Assembly: GCF_900110105.1 (NCBI RefSeq)
Contig: NZ_FOCL01000007.1
Coordinates: forward strand, 124,001-188,000
Source: Mucilaginibacter gossypiicola
GTDB lineage: Bacteria > Bacteroidota > Bacteroidia > Sphingobacteriales > Sphingobacteriaceae
Direction: 5' to 3'
DNA length: 64,000 nucleotides
Made by a program: the position numbers and the translations under genes. Under the pieces are notes generated by a model. The model made no database searches. It saw only the letters and a list, made by a program, of their open reading frames with translations, and was not told the DNA's origin. Positions 1-8,478 of this stretch are shown here, in pieces. Positions within the stretch are counted from its first letter, which is position 1. Each line of letters begins with the position of its first letter.

Positions 1-412
1 ACAACAACATGCCAATAATCAACAGGCCGAAGTAGATATGTACCAGCACGCGGTCTAAAAACTCATTCTTCCGCTTAATGCGTATTAACTGGTTAAGAAA
101 CTCTTTATTGCTCATTCCAGCATCACTTTTGAAAAGCATGGGTAACAGCTGGTTCGAAACAACAAGGTAAATGACCATAGCCATTATCATGAGCCATGCA
201 CCTATAGTGGTTGTTAGTTGCCTGTTATTAATATTCAATCCGACTACCAACATAATTCCTGTGGACATTAACAGCACCAGGCTTTGAACAATTAGCCTGA
301 TGCGCGCCGCTTTTCTCATGTTGCCGGCTTTTTTAAACAGTTCCTTTACATCCGGAACTTCGTTCGATCCGCCTTTATTCCACAAGGTTTTTAGATCATT
401 ATCATTCTTCAT
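1..412 (-). CDS. Membrane protein co-encoded with ECF sigma factor (partial, C-terminus outside window)
   Basis: Reading leftwards from an ATG at 412, an open frame runs off the window edge (137 codons visible). It starts MKNDNDLKTLWNKGG and has a short charged cytoplasmic N-terminus of about 38 residues. Hydrophobic segments follow at about 40-59 and 68-90, with a third beginning near 122. The ATG overlaps the end of the upstream sigma-factor gene by 11 bp, so the two are translationally coupled. Small membrane proteins in this position next to ECF sigma factors often control them or are simply co-regulated. I see no zinc-binding anti-sigma motif or FecR domain, so an anti-sigma role is inference from position only. 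Confidence 0.7.
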   Translation of the reverse strand, partial: MKNDNDLKTLWNKGGSNEVPDVKELFKKAGNMRKAARIRLIVQSLVLLMSTGIMLVVGLNINNRQLTTTIGAWLMIMAMVIYLVVSNQLLPMLFKSDAGMSNKEFLNQLIRIKRKNEFLDRVLVHIYFGLLIIGMLL

Positions 413-872
413 AGTTTTCGAATTTTTGGGCCAGTTTTTCTTTAATACGGTGAACCTTTACCCTGATATTTGTTGGACTGAGCCCAATGATTTTTGCAAT
501 ATCGGCCTGTTTCACATCTTCGAGTTCAAGAGAAATGATCAGGCGATCGGTTTCCGGGAGTTCGCCGATACATTTATATAAGAACCGTACCTGGGGTTCC
601 CGGTCAGGTTCAATATGGTCTAAAAGGTGTTCAGGCATCTCGGCGCGCGGCATGCGATTGATAACTGTAATCTGTCGTAAACAATTGTTTGTTGCTATGC
701 GAAATATCCAGGTACCAATGGCCGCTTCGTGCCTGAATTTTGGAAGTTGCTGCCAAATGCTTAAAAAAGTATCCTGCGTTAGGTCTTTCGCCAGATCATG
801 GTTATTAACGAATCCCATGCAGATTCGGTAAACTTTATTCCAATAAGCTTTATAAATATCCTCGAATACCAT
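402..872 (-). CDS. ECF-type RNA polymerase sigma factor
   Basis: A 156-residue sigma-70 family protein of the extracytoplasmic-function type. Region 2 (about residues 8-70) contains the core-binding and -10 recognition helices, including DLTQDTFLSIWQQL and the aromatic segment GTWIFRIATNNCLR. Region 4 (about 104-152) is the helix-turn-helix for -35 recognition, with LPETDRLIISLELED and ADIAKIIGLSPTNIRVKVHRIKEKL. The length suits a minimal ECF factor. It is first in a two-gene unit with the overlapping membrane protein downstream. The trigger and the target genes cannot be read from the sequence. The 148 bp upstream hold no promoter I can call with confidence. Confidence 0.92.
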   Translation of the reverse strand: MVFEDIYKAYWNKVYRICMGFVNNHDLAKDLTQDTFLSIWQQLPKFRHEAAIGTWIFRIATNNCLRQITVINRMPRAEMPEHLLDHIEPDREPQVRFLYKCIGELPETDRLIISLELEDVKQADIAKIIGLSPTNIRVKVHRIKEKLAQKFENYEE

Positions 873-1020
873 TTGCTATTAGATACCACCCACGCAATAA
901 TGCTACACCCGGATTTTAAATTTATTTTATCGGAATTGGGAGGCGTATTTATTATTTCAGGTTTAAACAGAAAGAAATTAATGACAGGCAGCCCGAAACA
1001 ATAACATCAAATGCAGTATT

Positions 1021-3111
1021 CTAAATAATACTGATGAGGGCACAGCCTCTTTTCATAGGCACGTTTAATTCCAGGGTTTTGGTATATGCTGTGTTTTTGA
1101 GTGGCTTCCATTTAGTTTCGCCGGGGTATAATACTTTTATTTGAAGTTTTTTCTTGTTTAGTTCAGCAAACGGCAACCTGACAATAACTGGTACTTTGCT
1201 TGTGCTCCCGCCTAACACTATCGGTATAATCACTTTGCCATTTCCTTTAAAGGCGTTAGCTTTTGCCGGTCCGTCAATTACTTGCACTATATGGGGGATA
1301 AGAAGCCACTCTCGTCCTTTTATTGCCGATAGCAGAGGCCCGTAATCTGTGTAATATTTTTCGGCCCAAGCATCCGGCTGTATACAATGGTCATTGCCAG
1401 GATATGGAGCTGTGAGGAAAGCACCAAGGTATAAATGCCGCTGAAAATAGGCATCTGGATCGGGCATTAGGTTCTCCTTGGATGCAGTCCACGCTATAAT
1501 CGGTTTAAAAAATGCCATTTGCGCGCACAGGTTTAAGCTGGAGGCCATGTAGCCAAACTCGTCATAAATTCCGTCGATATGTGCCATCAGATCTATCCGC
1601 CGGTCAAGTGGGTTACAAAAAATAACTTTGTGTGCATTATGCATTATCCGGCTTAAGGGATCCATCAAATTTTTCCAGGATATAAGCAATGATTGTGTTT
1701 TCTGCCGGTCTACCATGCTGATGTGGTCGTCGCCATTGGCGTTGTAAAATCGCATCCAATCAAGCCTGTCAATACATATGCCCGATGAGGCAGGAATATT
1801 TTTTATATGCAGCGAAGCCTGGTTTAGTAAAAATGATTTATATACCGAATCTGCCGGATCAAGTACTATGCAATCCTCCCAGTTCGAAAACAATGGCCGG
1901 TCATCCCAATCGGGCAGTAAACCTGCTGGCTTCAAAAAAGCTTTTTTTAGTTTGGTGTAAACAAAGTTATTGGGGTTTTTCCAAAGCGAATCATCGGCAA
2001 CAGCAGTGGTTTTATAAGGGTAAACCATACCATTACCAAATTCATTTACATTAAAATAGCTAATGGTATGAAACCCAAGTTGATTTAAGTGCCCGGAGTA
2101 TTTGTTCAGCTGGTTTATGGTAGTGTAGCCATCATCTACCTGTACGCCTCTCTGTTTGTATTTTACCCATTTTTCGTCTTTGCTTTTAACGGGTGGGATA
2201 AACATACCCATATAAGGAAAATCCAGCGATGCCTTCCAGTTTATACTAAAAGCCATTTTACGATATTTGGCTGTATCTAATTCTCCTTCGTAGGATGAAT
2301 ATGCGGCGCAACCAGCGATATCATTGGCTATTGGCTCCTCGGGGAAAAAATAGGCTTTGTAGTTTTTCGCCATCCAGGCTATACCATCGCGCCAGTCGGC
2401 CTCATGCAAAACGATCTGATGGCGGATGTGAATGCTGTGTTTTGAATTTATTCGATGGTTAATATGCCGGTAAGCTAATTTCCCATCCGCAGTAGTATGC
2501 ATTTCCAAATCGAGGATAGTATCATCCAGCGATTGGAGAAAGCTTAACCCAAGGTTATCCTTATTAAAAAAAGTGCTGGCTATGGGTATCACAAAAGCAT
2601 TACGAGAAAGGTGTGTTTCGCCGCCATATGTTAATGCCAGATCCTGAAAATGTGCAGGTGAAAACGGATCATGCCAGGTATCTGTTTTGAGAGCGGTGTG
2701 ATTATCAGCCCAGGTTGTCCAAAACAACGCCGAGTCCTGGTGCATCCATTGTAATGAAGTTTCGATAGGGGCCGTCCAGCTACCGGTATCTTTTGCGGTG
2801 ATTTCGATATCCCATTGCAACCCATAGCCGGTTTTTTTTACGGTGCTGGTTAAATCACATGTATGGTTAAAATAAGTAAGTTGTTTTCTTACAACTATTC
2901 CTGTACTATCTGAAGATACCAATTGGATATTTGAGCTTTGATAAGTTGTAGGTATAACAGCATCCAGTATAAAAGTTTTTGTACCGTTGGCGCTTTTAAA
3001 ACTACTTTTTACCTGGCCGTTTTCAAACTTTAACTGTATGGAAGAGACCTGACTAATAACTATTGCCGGACAGAAAAATAAGAGCAGCAATAACAGAATT
3101 TTAGGAGGCAT
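1021..3111 (-). CDS. Secreted glycoside-hydrolase-like protein of unrecognised family
   Basis: A 696-residue protein with a signal peptide (about 1-20, ending VIS|QVSS), so periplasmic or exported. I do not recognise the family with certainty. The N-terminal 250 residues look like a beta-sandwich. The middle part (about 260-600) has the rhythm of a TIM barrel, with acidic motifs at strand ends: GVQVDDGY, GICIDRLDWMRF and GIYDEFGYM. The C-terminus (about 620-696) is a small beta domain. This layout resembles clan GH-D or GH101-like retaining glycosidases, with the Asp of CIDRLDW and the Asp/Glu of YDEFGYM as candidate catalytic residues. A hydrolase of plant or microbial glycans is inference. 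It is transcribed leftwards, alone, 242 bp after the lipoprotein hydrolase gene and separated from it by a large palindrome. Confidence 0.6.
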   Translation of the reverse strand: MPPKILLLLLLFFCPAIVISQVSSIQLKFENGQVKSSFKSANGTKTFILDAVIPTTYQSSNIQLVSSDSTGIVVRKQLTYFNHTCDLTSTVKKTGYGLQWDIEITAKDTGSWTAPIETSLQWMHQDSALFWTTWADNHTALKTDTWHDPFSPAHFQDLALTYGGETHLSRNAFVIPIASTFFNKDNLGLSFLQSLDDTILDLEMHTTADGKLAYRHINHRINSKHSIHIRHQIVLHEADWRDGIAWMAKNYKAYFFPEEPIANDIAGCAAYSSYEGELDTAKYRKMAFSINWKASLDFPYMGMFIPPVKSKDEKWVKYKQRGVQVDDGYTTINQLNKYSGHLNQLGFHTISYFNVNEFGNGMVYPYKTTAVADDSLWKNPNNFVYTKLKKAFLKPAGLLPDWDDRPLFSNWEDCIVLDPADSVYKSFLLNQASLHIKNIPASSGICIDRLDWMRFYNANGDDHISMVDRQKTQSLLISWKNLMDPLSRIMHNAHKVIFCNPLDRRIDLMAHIDGIYDEFGYMASSLNLCAQMAFFKPIIAWTASKENLMPDPDAYFQRHLYLGAFLTAPYPGNDHCIQPDAWAEKYYTDYGPLLSAIKGREWLLIPHIVQVIDGPAKANAFKGNGKVIIPIVLGGSTSKVPVIVRLPFAELNKKKLQIKVLYPGETKWKPLKNTAYTKTLELNVPMKRGCALISII

Positions 3112-3199
3112 AGTATCTATCTAAAACTAAGATGTTAAGATAAGATATTTTAGCAATACAGCCTTTATAAAAAGACAACCTTGCAAGAGCTTTTTCCCG

Positions 3200-3291
3200 G
3201 AGAAGGGGCAATTGGCGGCATATAAATACCGGCGCCAGGCACAAAAAGATATGGCTTTTTGTAACCTGGCGGCGGTTTGTGCCCCTTTCTT
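3200..3291. repeat. Large imperfect palindrome in intergenic DNA
   Basis: The 242-bp gap between two leftward genes contains a long inverted repeat. The inner arms are ACCGGCGCCAGG..ACAAAAAG (from 3228) and CTTTTTGT..CCTGGCGGCGGT (to 3276) around a 6-base loop. The outer arms are AGAAGGGGCA (3200-3210) and TGCCCCTTTCT (3280-3290). The left side carries about 14 extra bases. The structure is too long and complex for a simple terminator and looks more like a dispersed palindromic repeat (REP or MITE-like). A short frame over it on the minus strand has no protein-like features. No second copy was noticed in this window. Confidence 0.55.
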
Positions 3292-3353
3292 GAACATGAC
3301 CTCTTTAACAGGGCGCACAGGTACCGCTATACCGGCATTTAAATCAAACCAAC

Positions 3354-4307
3354 TTATTTTGAAAGGAAATTTGTAGCTGCCTGCACAAACTCATCATGAT
3401 ACTGAAAAACTGCAGCGTGTCCGGCATCAGGGTAGGTGATCAGGCTGGCGTTCGGGATATTCTTATACAGGTTTGTAGCATTAATTACCGGTACGGGTAT
3501 ATCTTCCTGCCCCTGGGCTATTAATACGGGTTGAGTTATTGTTTTTAGCTCGTTAAAGGCATTTGGATAGGGTTGTGCCCAGCCCAAAACCGCTGTAAGT
3601 TGAGCTCCGCCACTTTGTGCGTTTACGGGCAGGTCCCGGTCAACAGTGCGTTTTTGTGTTCTGGCATAAGATTCTTTCCCGGCCTCAATGCTCTTTGCCG
3701 AACTTGTGAAAGCAAAACGTAACAGGCTTTCTTCGGGGCTTAAGCCTGCGGCGGCAGCTAATAAATTAGGTAGGTTTGAAAGGCCCTCACTTCCTTTGGG
3801 CCCGGTTCCGGTCAGGATAATTTTATTAACAAGCGTGGGGTGATCTAATACCAGTTGCTGGCTGATAAAACTTCCCATAGAGAAACCCATTACGTTAACT
3901 TTGGTGTAACCTAAGGCCTTAATGAAATTAGCGGCATCGTTGGCCATTGCGGTGATATTATCCGGCGTGGTGCCTTTGGATAATCCAACACCCTGGTTAT
4001 CAAATATGATCACTTTATATTTCTGAGCAAGGCCATTGGTGATCGCGGGGTCCCAATCATCCATTGAACCTCCCAATGCCGATAACATGACAAGGGGAAT
4101 GCCATCCTTATCTCCCAGAACCCGGTATGCATAGGCACTTCCGGCTACATCAATGAATTTAGTAGGGGCGGTTTGGTGATAATCAATAATAGCAGCTGTT
4201 GTTCCTTTACCCGGCTCGTTATCTTTTTTGCAGGATGCGATAGTGAGAACGAGGAGGGCTAAGGCGATAAGTTGTTTTGTAAGCCCTAAAAGAGTGTTGT
4301 CTTTCAT
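3354..4307 (-). CDS. Alpha/beta hydrolase lipoprotein
   Basis: A 317-residue alpha/beta-hydrolase fold protein. The N-terminus ends in a lipobox (LTIASC, Cys26), so the mature enzyme should be a membrane-anchored lipoprotein in the periplasm or outer membrane. The nucleophile elbow is GFSMGS (Ser143). The acid is probably the Asp in AQGQEDIPV and the base the His in PDAGHAAVF near the C-terminus. The set resembles the 3-oxoadipate enol-lactonase/esterase-like branch, but the substrate is unknown. It is one of several unrelated-looking hydrolases in the first 20 kb. Its promoter has a good -7 box at 4347-4340 and shares an upstream element with other hydrolase genes here (see 4380-4394). Confidence 0.85.
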   Translation of the reverse strand: MKDNTLLGLTKQLIALALLVLTIASCKKDNEPGKGTTAAIIDYHQTAPTKFIDVAGSAYAYRVLGDKDGIPLVMLSALGGSMDDWDPAITNGLAQKYKVIIFDNQGVGLSKGTTPDNITAMANDAANFIKALGYTKVNVMGFSMGSFISQQLVLDHPTLVNKIILTGTGPKGSEGLSNLPNLLAAAAGLSPEESLLRFAFTSSAKSIEAGKESYARTQKRTVDRDLPVNAQSGGAQLTAVLGWAQPYPNAFNELKTITQPVLIAQGQEDIPVPVINATNLYKNIPNASLITYPDAGHAAVFQYHDEFVQAATNFLSK

Positions 4308-4674
4308 AAATAGATAGTTTTATGTCTTAATTGACACTGCAAAAGTATTTTTCAGCGTGGCCTCGCCTACGCACAACTTTGTGAACTATACAAATTGGAT
4401 CCTGAAGCAGGCAAATTCCGCGGTCGAACCTGGGACTGTAAATTTTTGATATTTCATAGTTCTTAATATTTGACCGGAGCAAAAGTATCGGTCGTTCCTG
4501 GTTTAGAGAGTCACCAAAAAAGACGATATAAGCTAACTATTATTTACTGGTAACGTCCCCGAATTAGGTGATTGGTGGTTCATTTTGCAGTGGTGAATTT
4601 TGCAACCATTACAATTCTTGTAATAGTCCGGGTTTGACGGACGACAAGAACCTCTCAGACACCTTTGATATCAT
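4308..4674. other. Divergent intergenic region (367 bp) with several small symmetries
   Basis: Besides the promoter at 4340-4394 there is a second minus-strand -7-like box, TACTTTTG at 4487-4480, bracketed by GACCG (4472-4476) and CGGTC (4489-4493). Downstream of it is a 23-codon frame (4457-4386) of doubtful reality. Towards the rightward hydrolase there is a 17-bp palindrome ATTACAA-TTC-TTGTAAT at 4608-4624, and a weak -7-like CACCTTTG at 4660-4667 just before the ATG at 4675. No longer gene is visible. Confidence 0.5.
4340..4394 (-). promoter_or_regulatory. Promoter of the lipoprotein hydrolase with TTTGTA upstream element
   Basis: On the minus strand the -7 box TACTTTTG lies at 4347-4340, about 33 nt before the ATG. 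An element TTTGTATAGTTCAC begins at 4394, 47 bp upstream of the -7 box. Its form and distance match elements before the genes starting at 13865, 19002 and 19457. The -7 call rests on the known Bacteroidota TAnnTTTG consensus; the upstream element is inference from comparison within this window. Confidence 0.55.
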
Positions 4675-5589
4675 ATGACAACAAAAACCATCAATCAAAA
4701 TCGCCTTGCTGAAGGCGAACACTTTGCAGAAGTGAACAATATTATCATACATTATTATGTGGCCGGTAATGGTCCGGTATTGCTGCTTCCTTCACCCGGC
4801 TGGGGGCCATCGGTAAATTATATTATGCCGTTGCCGCTTTTTGAACAATATTTTACCATGGTATATTTTGATACCAGGCACAGCGGAAAGTCGACCGGGC
4901 CGGAAGACAGTACACAGTATGCGCTCGATAACTTTATAGCTGATATAGATGCCCTCCGGATCTATCTTGGACAATCAAAAATCTACATAGCCGGTCATTC
5001 GGGAGGAGGCCACCAGGTACTTGAGTATGGAATTCAGCATAGTGAGCATCTTTCAGGAATTATAGCCATAGATGCGATTGCCGCTACAGATGAACTGCGC
5101 GCTGAAGAAATGATGAAAAGGATCATGAAGAAAAAGACCGAACCTTTTTACCTCGAAAATCCAGAATATTATGAAAAGGCAACAGCATTCATGACGGGAA
5201 TGGGAACAGATAAAACGCCGCGTACCCTGGAAGAGATCATTGGGATTATGGGCGGATTTTATTTTCATGATCCTGCGCTTGCAGCGAAAACCTTTCAAAA
5301 CCTCGACCTGAATGACACAGTTTTCGGATACGTAAATTCAAATGGGTTCCAGGGAAAAAACTTACTTGGAGAATTGCACCGAATCACCGTACCTGTATTG
5401 ATAATTGTTGGCGATGATGACTTTATTTGCGATCCTGTATCGCAGGCCGCCAGGATCCGCGCAAATATTCCTGGTTCAAAACTGGCCGTTATCGGCAATT
5501 GCGGTCATATGCCATGGATTGAACAACCTGCCGAATTTTATGCCCAGTGTGAAATTTGGTTTGGCGAACAGCAATTGCAGAAATCATGA
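4675..5589 (+). CDS. Alpha/beta hydrolase, proline-iminopeptidase-like
   Basis: A 304-residue cytoplasmic protein with no signal peptide. It has the alpha/beta-hydrolase core with the proline iminopeptidase style: a YFDTRHSGKS segment (about 64-73), nucleophile elbow GHSGGG (Ser109), an Asp in VGDDDFICDP and a His in GNCGHMPW near residue 278. The helical lid lies between about 130 and 220. Family members act as aminopeptidases, esterases or C-C bond hydrolases, so the activity is open. The gene stands alone, divergent from the lipoprotein hydrolase, and is followed by a strong hairpin. The start is the first ATG after the -7-like sequence at 4660. Confidence 0.85.
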   Translation: MTTKTINQNRLAEGEHFAEVNNIIIHYYVAGNGPVLLLPSPGWGPSVNYIMPLPLFEQYFTMVYFDTRHSGKSTGPEDSTQYALDNFIADIDALRIYLGQSKIYIAGHSGGGHQVLEYGIQHSEHLSGIIAIDAIAATDELRAEEMMKRIMKKKTEPFYLENPEYYEKATAFMTGMGTDKTPRTLEEIIGIMGGFYFHDPALAAKTFQNLDLNDTVFGYVNSNGFQGKNLLGELHRITVPVLIIVGDDDFICDPVSQAARIRANIPGSKLAVIGNCGHMPWIEQPAEFYAQCEIWFGEQQLQKS

Positions 5590-5664
5590 AATAATAATAG
5601 TATTTACCGATAAGCTTATTGCCATTAGGGTAGGTATGGCTGTTATTACTGCTTTATATAAAAT

Positions 5665-5693
5665 GCAAGGCCGGAGTTACGCTCCGGCCTTGC
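5665..5693 (+). terminator. Perfect GC-rich hairpin after the hydrolase gene
   Basis: Arms GCAAGGCCGGAG (5665-5676) and CTCCGGCCTTGC (5682-5693) pair perfectly around a TTACG loop, 75 bp after the stop codon. No clear T-run follows, so termination efficiency is uncertain, but the position between two rightward genes fits a terminator. Confidence 0.65.
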
Positions 5694-5715
5694 TCATTAA
5701 TACCTCAGAACGCCT

Positions 5716-5771
5716 AATGTCTGACTCAGCAGGCATTTTGTCTGTCCTGCGTTGAAAGTGTTATACTTTTC
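5716..5771 (+). promoter_or_regulatory. Putative promoter of the aldehyde dehydrogenase gene
   Basis: A -7-like box TACTTTTC (5764-5771) lies about 48 bp before the ATG. Two related half-sites lie upstream, 21 bp apart: AATGTCTGACTCAGC from 5716 and TTTGTCTGTCCTGC from 5737. The first is exactly 48 bp before the -7 box, the spacing seen for the TTTGTC element elsewhere in the window. It is a weaker match than the four best sites. Confidence 0.4.
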
Positions 5772-5819
5772 TTTACAGGAATAGCAACTTCGTATCATAA
5801 TCTTCCTGATAAATTAATT

Positions 5820-7235
5820 ATGAAAACGATAAAAAGTGTTTATGTAAACGGAAAGTTCACTGAGCCTCATGGTAGCGAAATGGTAAGTATCGTTTCGCCG
5901 CTTGACGGGAAAGAAATAGCTCAAATTGTTTATGCTGATGAACAAGATACCTTAACTGCCATTAGTGCAGCAAAAGCTGCGTTGCCTGATTATAGTAAAA
6001 GCACTATAAACGAGCGTGTCGAGTATCTGAAGAATATTAGTATTGAAATTGAAAAACGGATAGACGACCTCATCATTGCTACAACTTTAGAGTATGGCGC
6101 CCCTGGTGAAAGAGCGAAATGGGCTAACCTGATTGCGGCTACAACTTTCGCCAATCAGGCGGAGATGCTTCAGAAATATTCATTTTCAAAGCAGGTAAAT
6201 GAATCAACGGTTATTATGGAACCGGTAGGGGTAGCTGCGCTATTTACTCCCTGGAATGCTGTAGCCGGATCAATTGCTATCAAAGTTGCCGCTGCATTGG
6301 CTGCCGGTTGTACAATAATTCTTAAACCGAGCGAATTTGGATCATGGCAGGCCGAAATTATTATGGAATGCATAGCTGCTGCCGGCTTGCCGGATGGCGT
6401 TGTTAACATGGTTAATGGCAATGGTGCAGTTATTACCAAGCCAATAATGGAAAGTGCTGATGTTACCAAAATTTCGTTTACCGGCTCAACTTTAGTTGGT
6501 AAGATACTGGCGAAGCAGGCCGTTGATACCATGAAACGGGTAACTCTGGAGCTCGGCGGAAAATCGGCCAATATTTTGCTGGAAGACGCGGATTTTACCA
6601 AAGCTATTCCTATGGCCCTGCAGGCCGGATTCATGAACAACGGCCAGGCTTGTATCGCCGGAACAAGGTTACTGGTGCCGGAATCAAAATTTGGCGAAGT
6701 CAAGGATTTGCTTATCCATGAAGCTGCGAAGTTTATTGTTGGTAATCCGTCGTTAGCCGATGTTAAAATCGGGCCTCTTGCAAGCCAAAAACAATATGAT
6801 CGTATCCAACAATATATTCAAACCGGAATTAGTGAGGGAGCAGAGCTTCTTGTAGGTGGTTTAGGCCGTCCGGAAGGTTTAAACGAAGGTTATTATGTAA
6901 AACCAACAATCTTTGTTAAAGTAAATAACGAAATGGCTATTGCACGCGAAGAAATCTTTGGGCCGGTGCTGTCGGTGATTACTTATAGCAATGAAGAGGA
7001 AGCGATTGAAATAGCAAATAATTCTGTATATGGATTGATGGCTTACGTTAGCTCTGACAATGAAGCACACGCAGAAAATGTTGCCCGTCAACTCAAAGCG
7101 GGCAGGGTGCTTGTCAATACCCTAAAGCATGATCCTATGGCTCCGTTCGGTGGCTATAAAAATTCAGGAATTGGCCGCGAAAACGGTGTTATAGGTCTGG
7201 AAGAATTTCTGGAAGCTAAAACGCTGATCAAATAA
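5820..7235 (+). CDS. NAD(P)-dependent aldehyde dehydrogenase family protein
   Basis: A 471-residue cytosolic member of the aldehyde dehydrogenase superfamily, normal length. All catalytic residues are visible: Asn146 in FTPWNAVAG (oxyanion), Glu244 in LELGGKS (general base) and Cys278 in NNGQACIAG (nucleophile). The coenzyme-contacting FTGST loop is at 220-224 and the late motif EEIFGPVLS near 385. It oxidises an aldehyde to an acid; the substrate cannot be told from sequence. The C-terminal MAPFGGYKNSGIGRE motif is also typical. It is a single-gene unit between two hydrolase genes, so a role in clearing aldehydes made by neighbouring enzymes is plausible but inferred. Confidence 0.93.
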   Translation: MKTIKSVYVNGKFTEPHGSEMVSIVSPLDGKEIAQIVYADEQDTLTAISAAKAALPDYSKSTINERVEYLKNISIEIEKRIDDLIIATTLEYGAPGERAKWANLIAATTFANQAEMLQKYSFSKQVNESTVIMEPVGVAALFTPWNAVAGSIAIKVAAALAAGCTIILKPSEFGSWQAEIIMECIAAAGLPDGVVNMVNGNGAVITKPIMESADVTKISFTGSTLVGKILAKQAVDTMKRVTLELGGKSANILLEDADFTKAIPMALQAGFMNNGQACIAGTRLLVPESKFGEVKDLLIHEAAKFIVGNPSLADVKIGPLASQKQYDRIQQYIQTGISEGAELLVGGLGRPEGLNEGYYVKPTIFVKVNNEMAIAREEIFGPVLSVITYSNEEEAIEIANNSVYGLMAYVSSDNEAHAENVARQLKAGRVLVNTLKHDPMAPFGGYKNSGIGRENGVIGLEEFLEAKTLIK

Positions 7236-7277
7236 AATTAACTGTTTAACAGAAGCCAGGGGCAATAAACGACTGTA

Positions 7278-7331
7278 TTTGCCCATTCAACGAATGCCAA
7301 TCCCGAAAGGTTGTTGATGCCCCTACTTTAG
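7278..7331 (+). promoter_or_regulatory. Putative promoter of the secreted hydrolase gene
   Basis: A -7-like box TACTTTAG lies at 7324-7331, 31 bp before the ATG. A degenerate upstream element TTTGCCCATTCAACG starts at 7278, 46 bp before it. This is a weak member of the group of TTTGTC elements. Confidence 0.35.
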
Positions 7332-7362
7332 CTTCAATAAATAATTCAAACATCATAATACT

Positions 7363-8415
7363 ATGAACAATTTACCATTGAGAAAAGGAAACGGCCTGTT
7401 GGCCAAAATGAAATTGTTTCTTGTAGCCTTGCCGCTACTAAGTTTAGGTACTGCACATGCGGGCGGGCACCTTTCAGGAAAATCTGACACCACCAATGCT
7501 GTGACGAGTACACAGTTTGGGCCGGTAAAACAAATAAAGGCCGGGTTATTAAATGTAGGATATGTTGAAGCCGGCCCTGCCAGCGGAGAAGCAGTAATAC
7601 TTCTGCATGGCTGGCCATATGATATATCAAGTTATAGTGAGGTTACCAATATTCTTGCGGCAAAAGGGTACCATGTATTTGTGCCGTACTTGCGTGGTTA
7701 TGGTACAACAACATTTCTTTCTGCCTCAACAAAACGTAACGGTCAACAGGCTGTAGTTGCTGAAGACATCTTAGCCTTTATGGATGCCCTTAAAATTAAA
7801 AAAGCAATCCTTGGCGGATATGACTGGGGGGCACGTACTGCCGATATCATCGCAGCCATCTGGCCGGAAAGGGTTAAAGGACTGGTTTCTGTAAGTGGCT
7901 ATCTGATCGGAAGCCAGGCCGGAAATAAAGCGCCGCTCCCTCCAAAAGCCGAATTTGCATGGTGGTATCAATTTTACTTTGCAACAGACCGGGGGGCTGC
8001 CGGATATGCTGCCAATACCGCAGCATTCAATAAGCTGATCTGGCAATTGGCCTCTCCAAAATGGAACTTCAGCGATGCAACCTATGAGCTGGCTGCCAAG
8101 GCTTTTGATAACCCGGATCACGTTAAAGTAGTCATTGATAATTATCGCTGGAGATTAGGCCTCACCCAGGGCGAAGCCAAATATGATGCGCTTGAAAAGA
8201 AACTTGCTGCGGCTCCCGCTATTTTGGTGCCAACGGTGACCCTTGAGGGTGATGCCAATGGTGCTCCGCATCCTGATCCTTCGCAATATGCTAATAAATT
8301 TAAAGGCAAGTACGTACACCACACCATCAACGGGGGTATTGGTCATGATTTACCGCAGGAAGCCCCGCAGGCTTTTGCAGATGCAATTGTAGAGGTTGAC
8401 AATTTAGCCAAATAA
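7363..8415 (+). CDS. Secreted alpha/beta hydrolase with Asp nucleophile (epoxide hydrolase/haloalkane dehalogenase type)
   Basis: A 350-residue protein with a signal peptide (hydrophobic stretch about 16-30, cleavage near AHA|GG). The oxyanion motif is HGWP (His82). The nucleophile position is GGYDWGA, giving Asp154 rather than Ser, and the base is His328 in GIGHDLPQE. An Asp in this elbow is the mark of epoxide hydrolases and haloalkane/haloacetate dehalogenases, which form an alkyl-enzyme ester opened by water. The lid spans about 180-270. Which of the two chemistries applies cannot be decided without the halide-binding Trp/Asn or ring-opening Tyr pattern. The first ATG is used; another Met at residue 16 would give a more conventional signal peptide. 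Confidence 0.85.
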   Translation: MNNLPLRKGNGLLAKMKLFLVALPLLSLGTAHAGGHLSGKSDTTNAVTSTQFGPVKQIKAGLLNVGYVEAGPASGEAVILLHGWPYDISSYSEVTNILAAKGYHVFVPYLRGYGTTTFLSASTKRNGQQAVVAEDILAFMDALKIKKAILGGYDWGARTADIIAAIWPERVKGLVSVSGYLIGSQAGNKAPLPPKAEFAWWYQFYFATDRGAAGYAANTAAFNKLIWQLASPKWNFSDATYELAAKAFDNPDHVKVVIDNYRWRLGLTQGEAKYDALEKKLAAAPAILVPTVTLEGDANGAPHPDPSQYANKFKGKYVHHTINGGIGHDLPQEAPQAFADAIVEVDNLAK

Positions 8416-8478
8416 CCTGCCGCTGGTTTATATATCGCCCGGTAGGAACCTTAGTAAGAAGATAGAAAATATTGTTTT

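Noticed and set aside
3127..3318. 63-codon frame on the minus strand
   Set aside because: It runs through the large palindrome, has no protein-like composition, and similar shadow frames arise opposite signal-peptide-like DNA elsewhere.
4386..4457. 23-codon frame on the minus strand after a -7-like box at 4487-4480
   Set aside because: Too short to support as a gene; overlaps the TTTGTA element of the hydrolase promoter. Mentioned only as a possibility.
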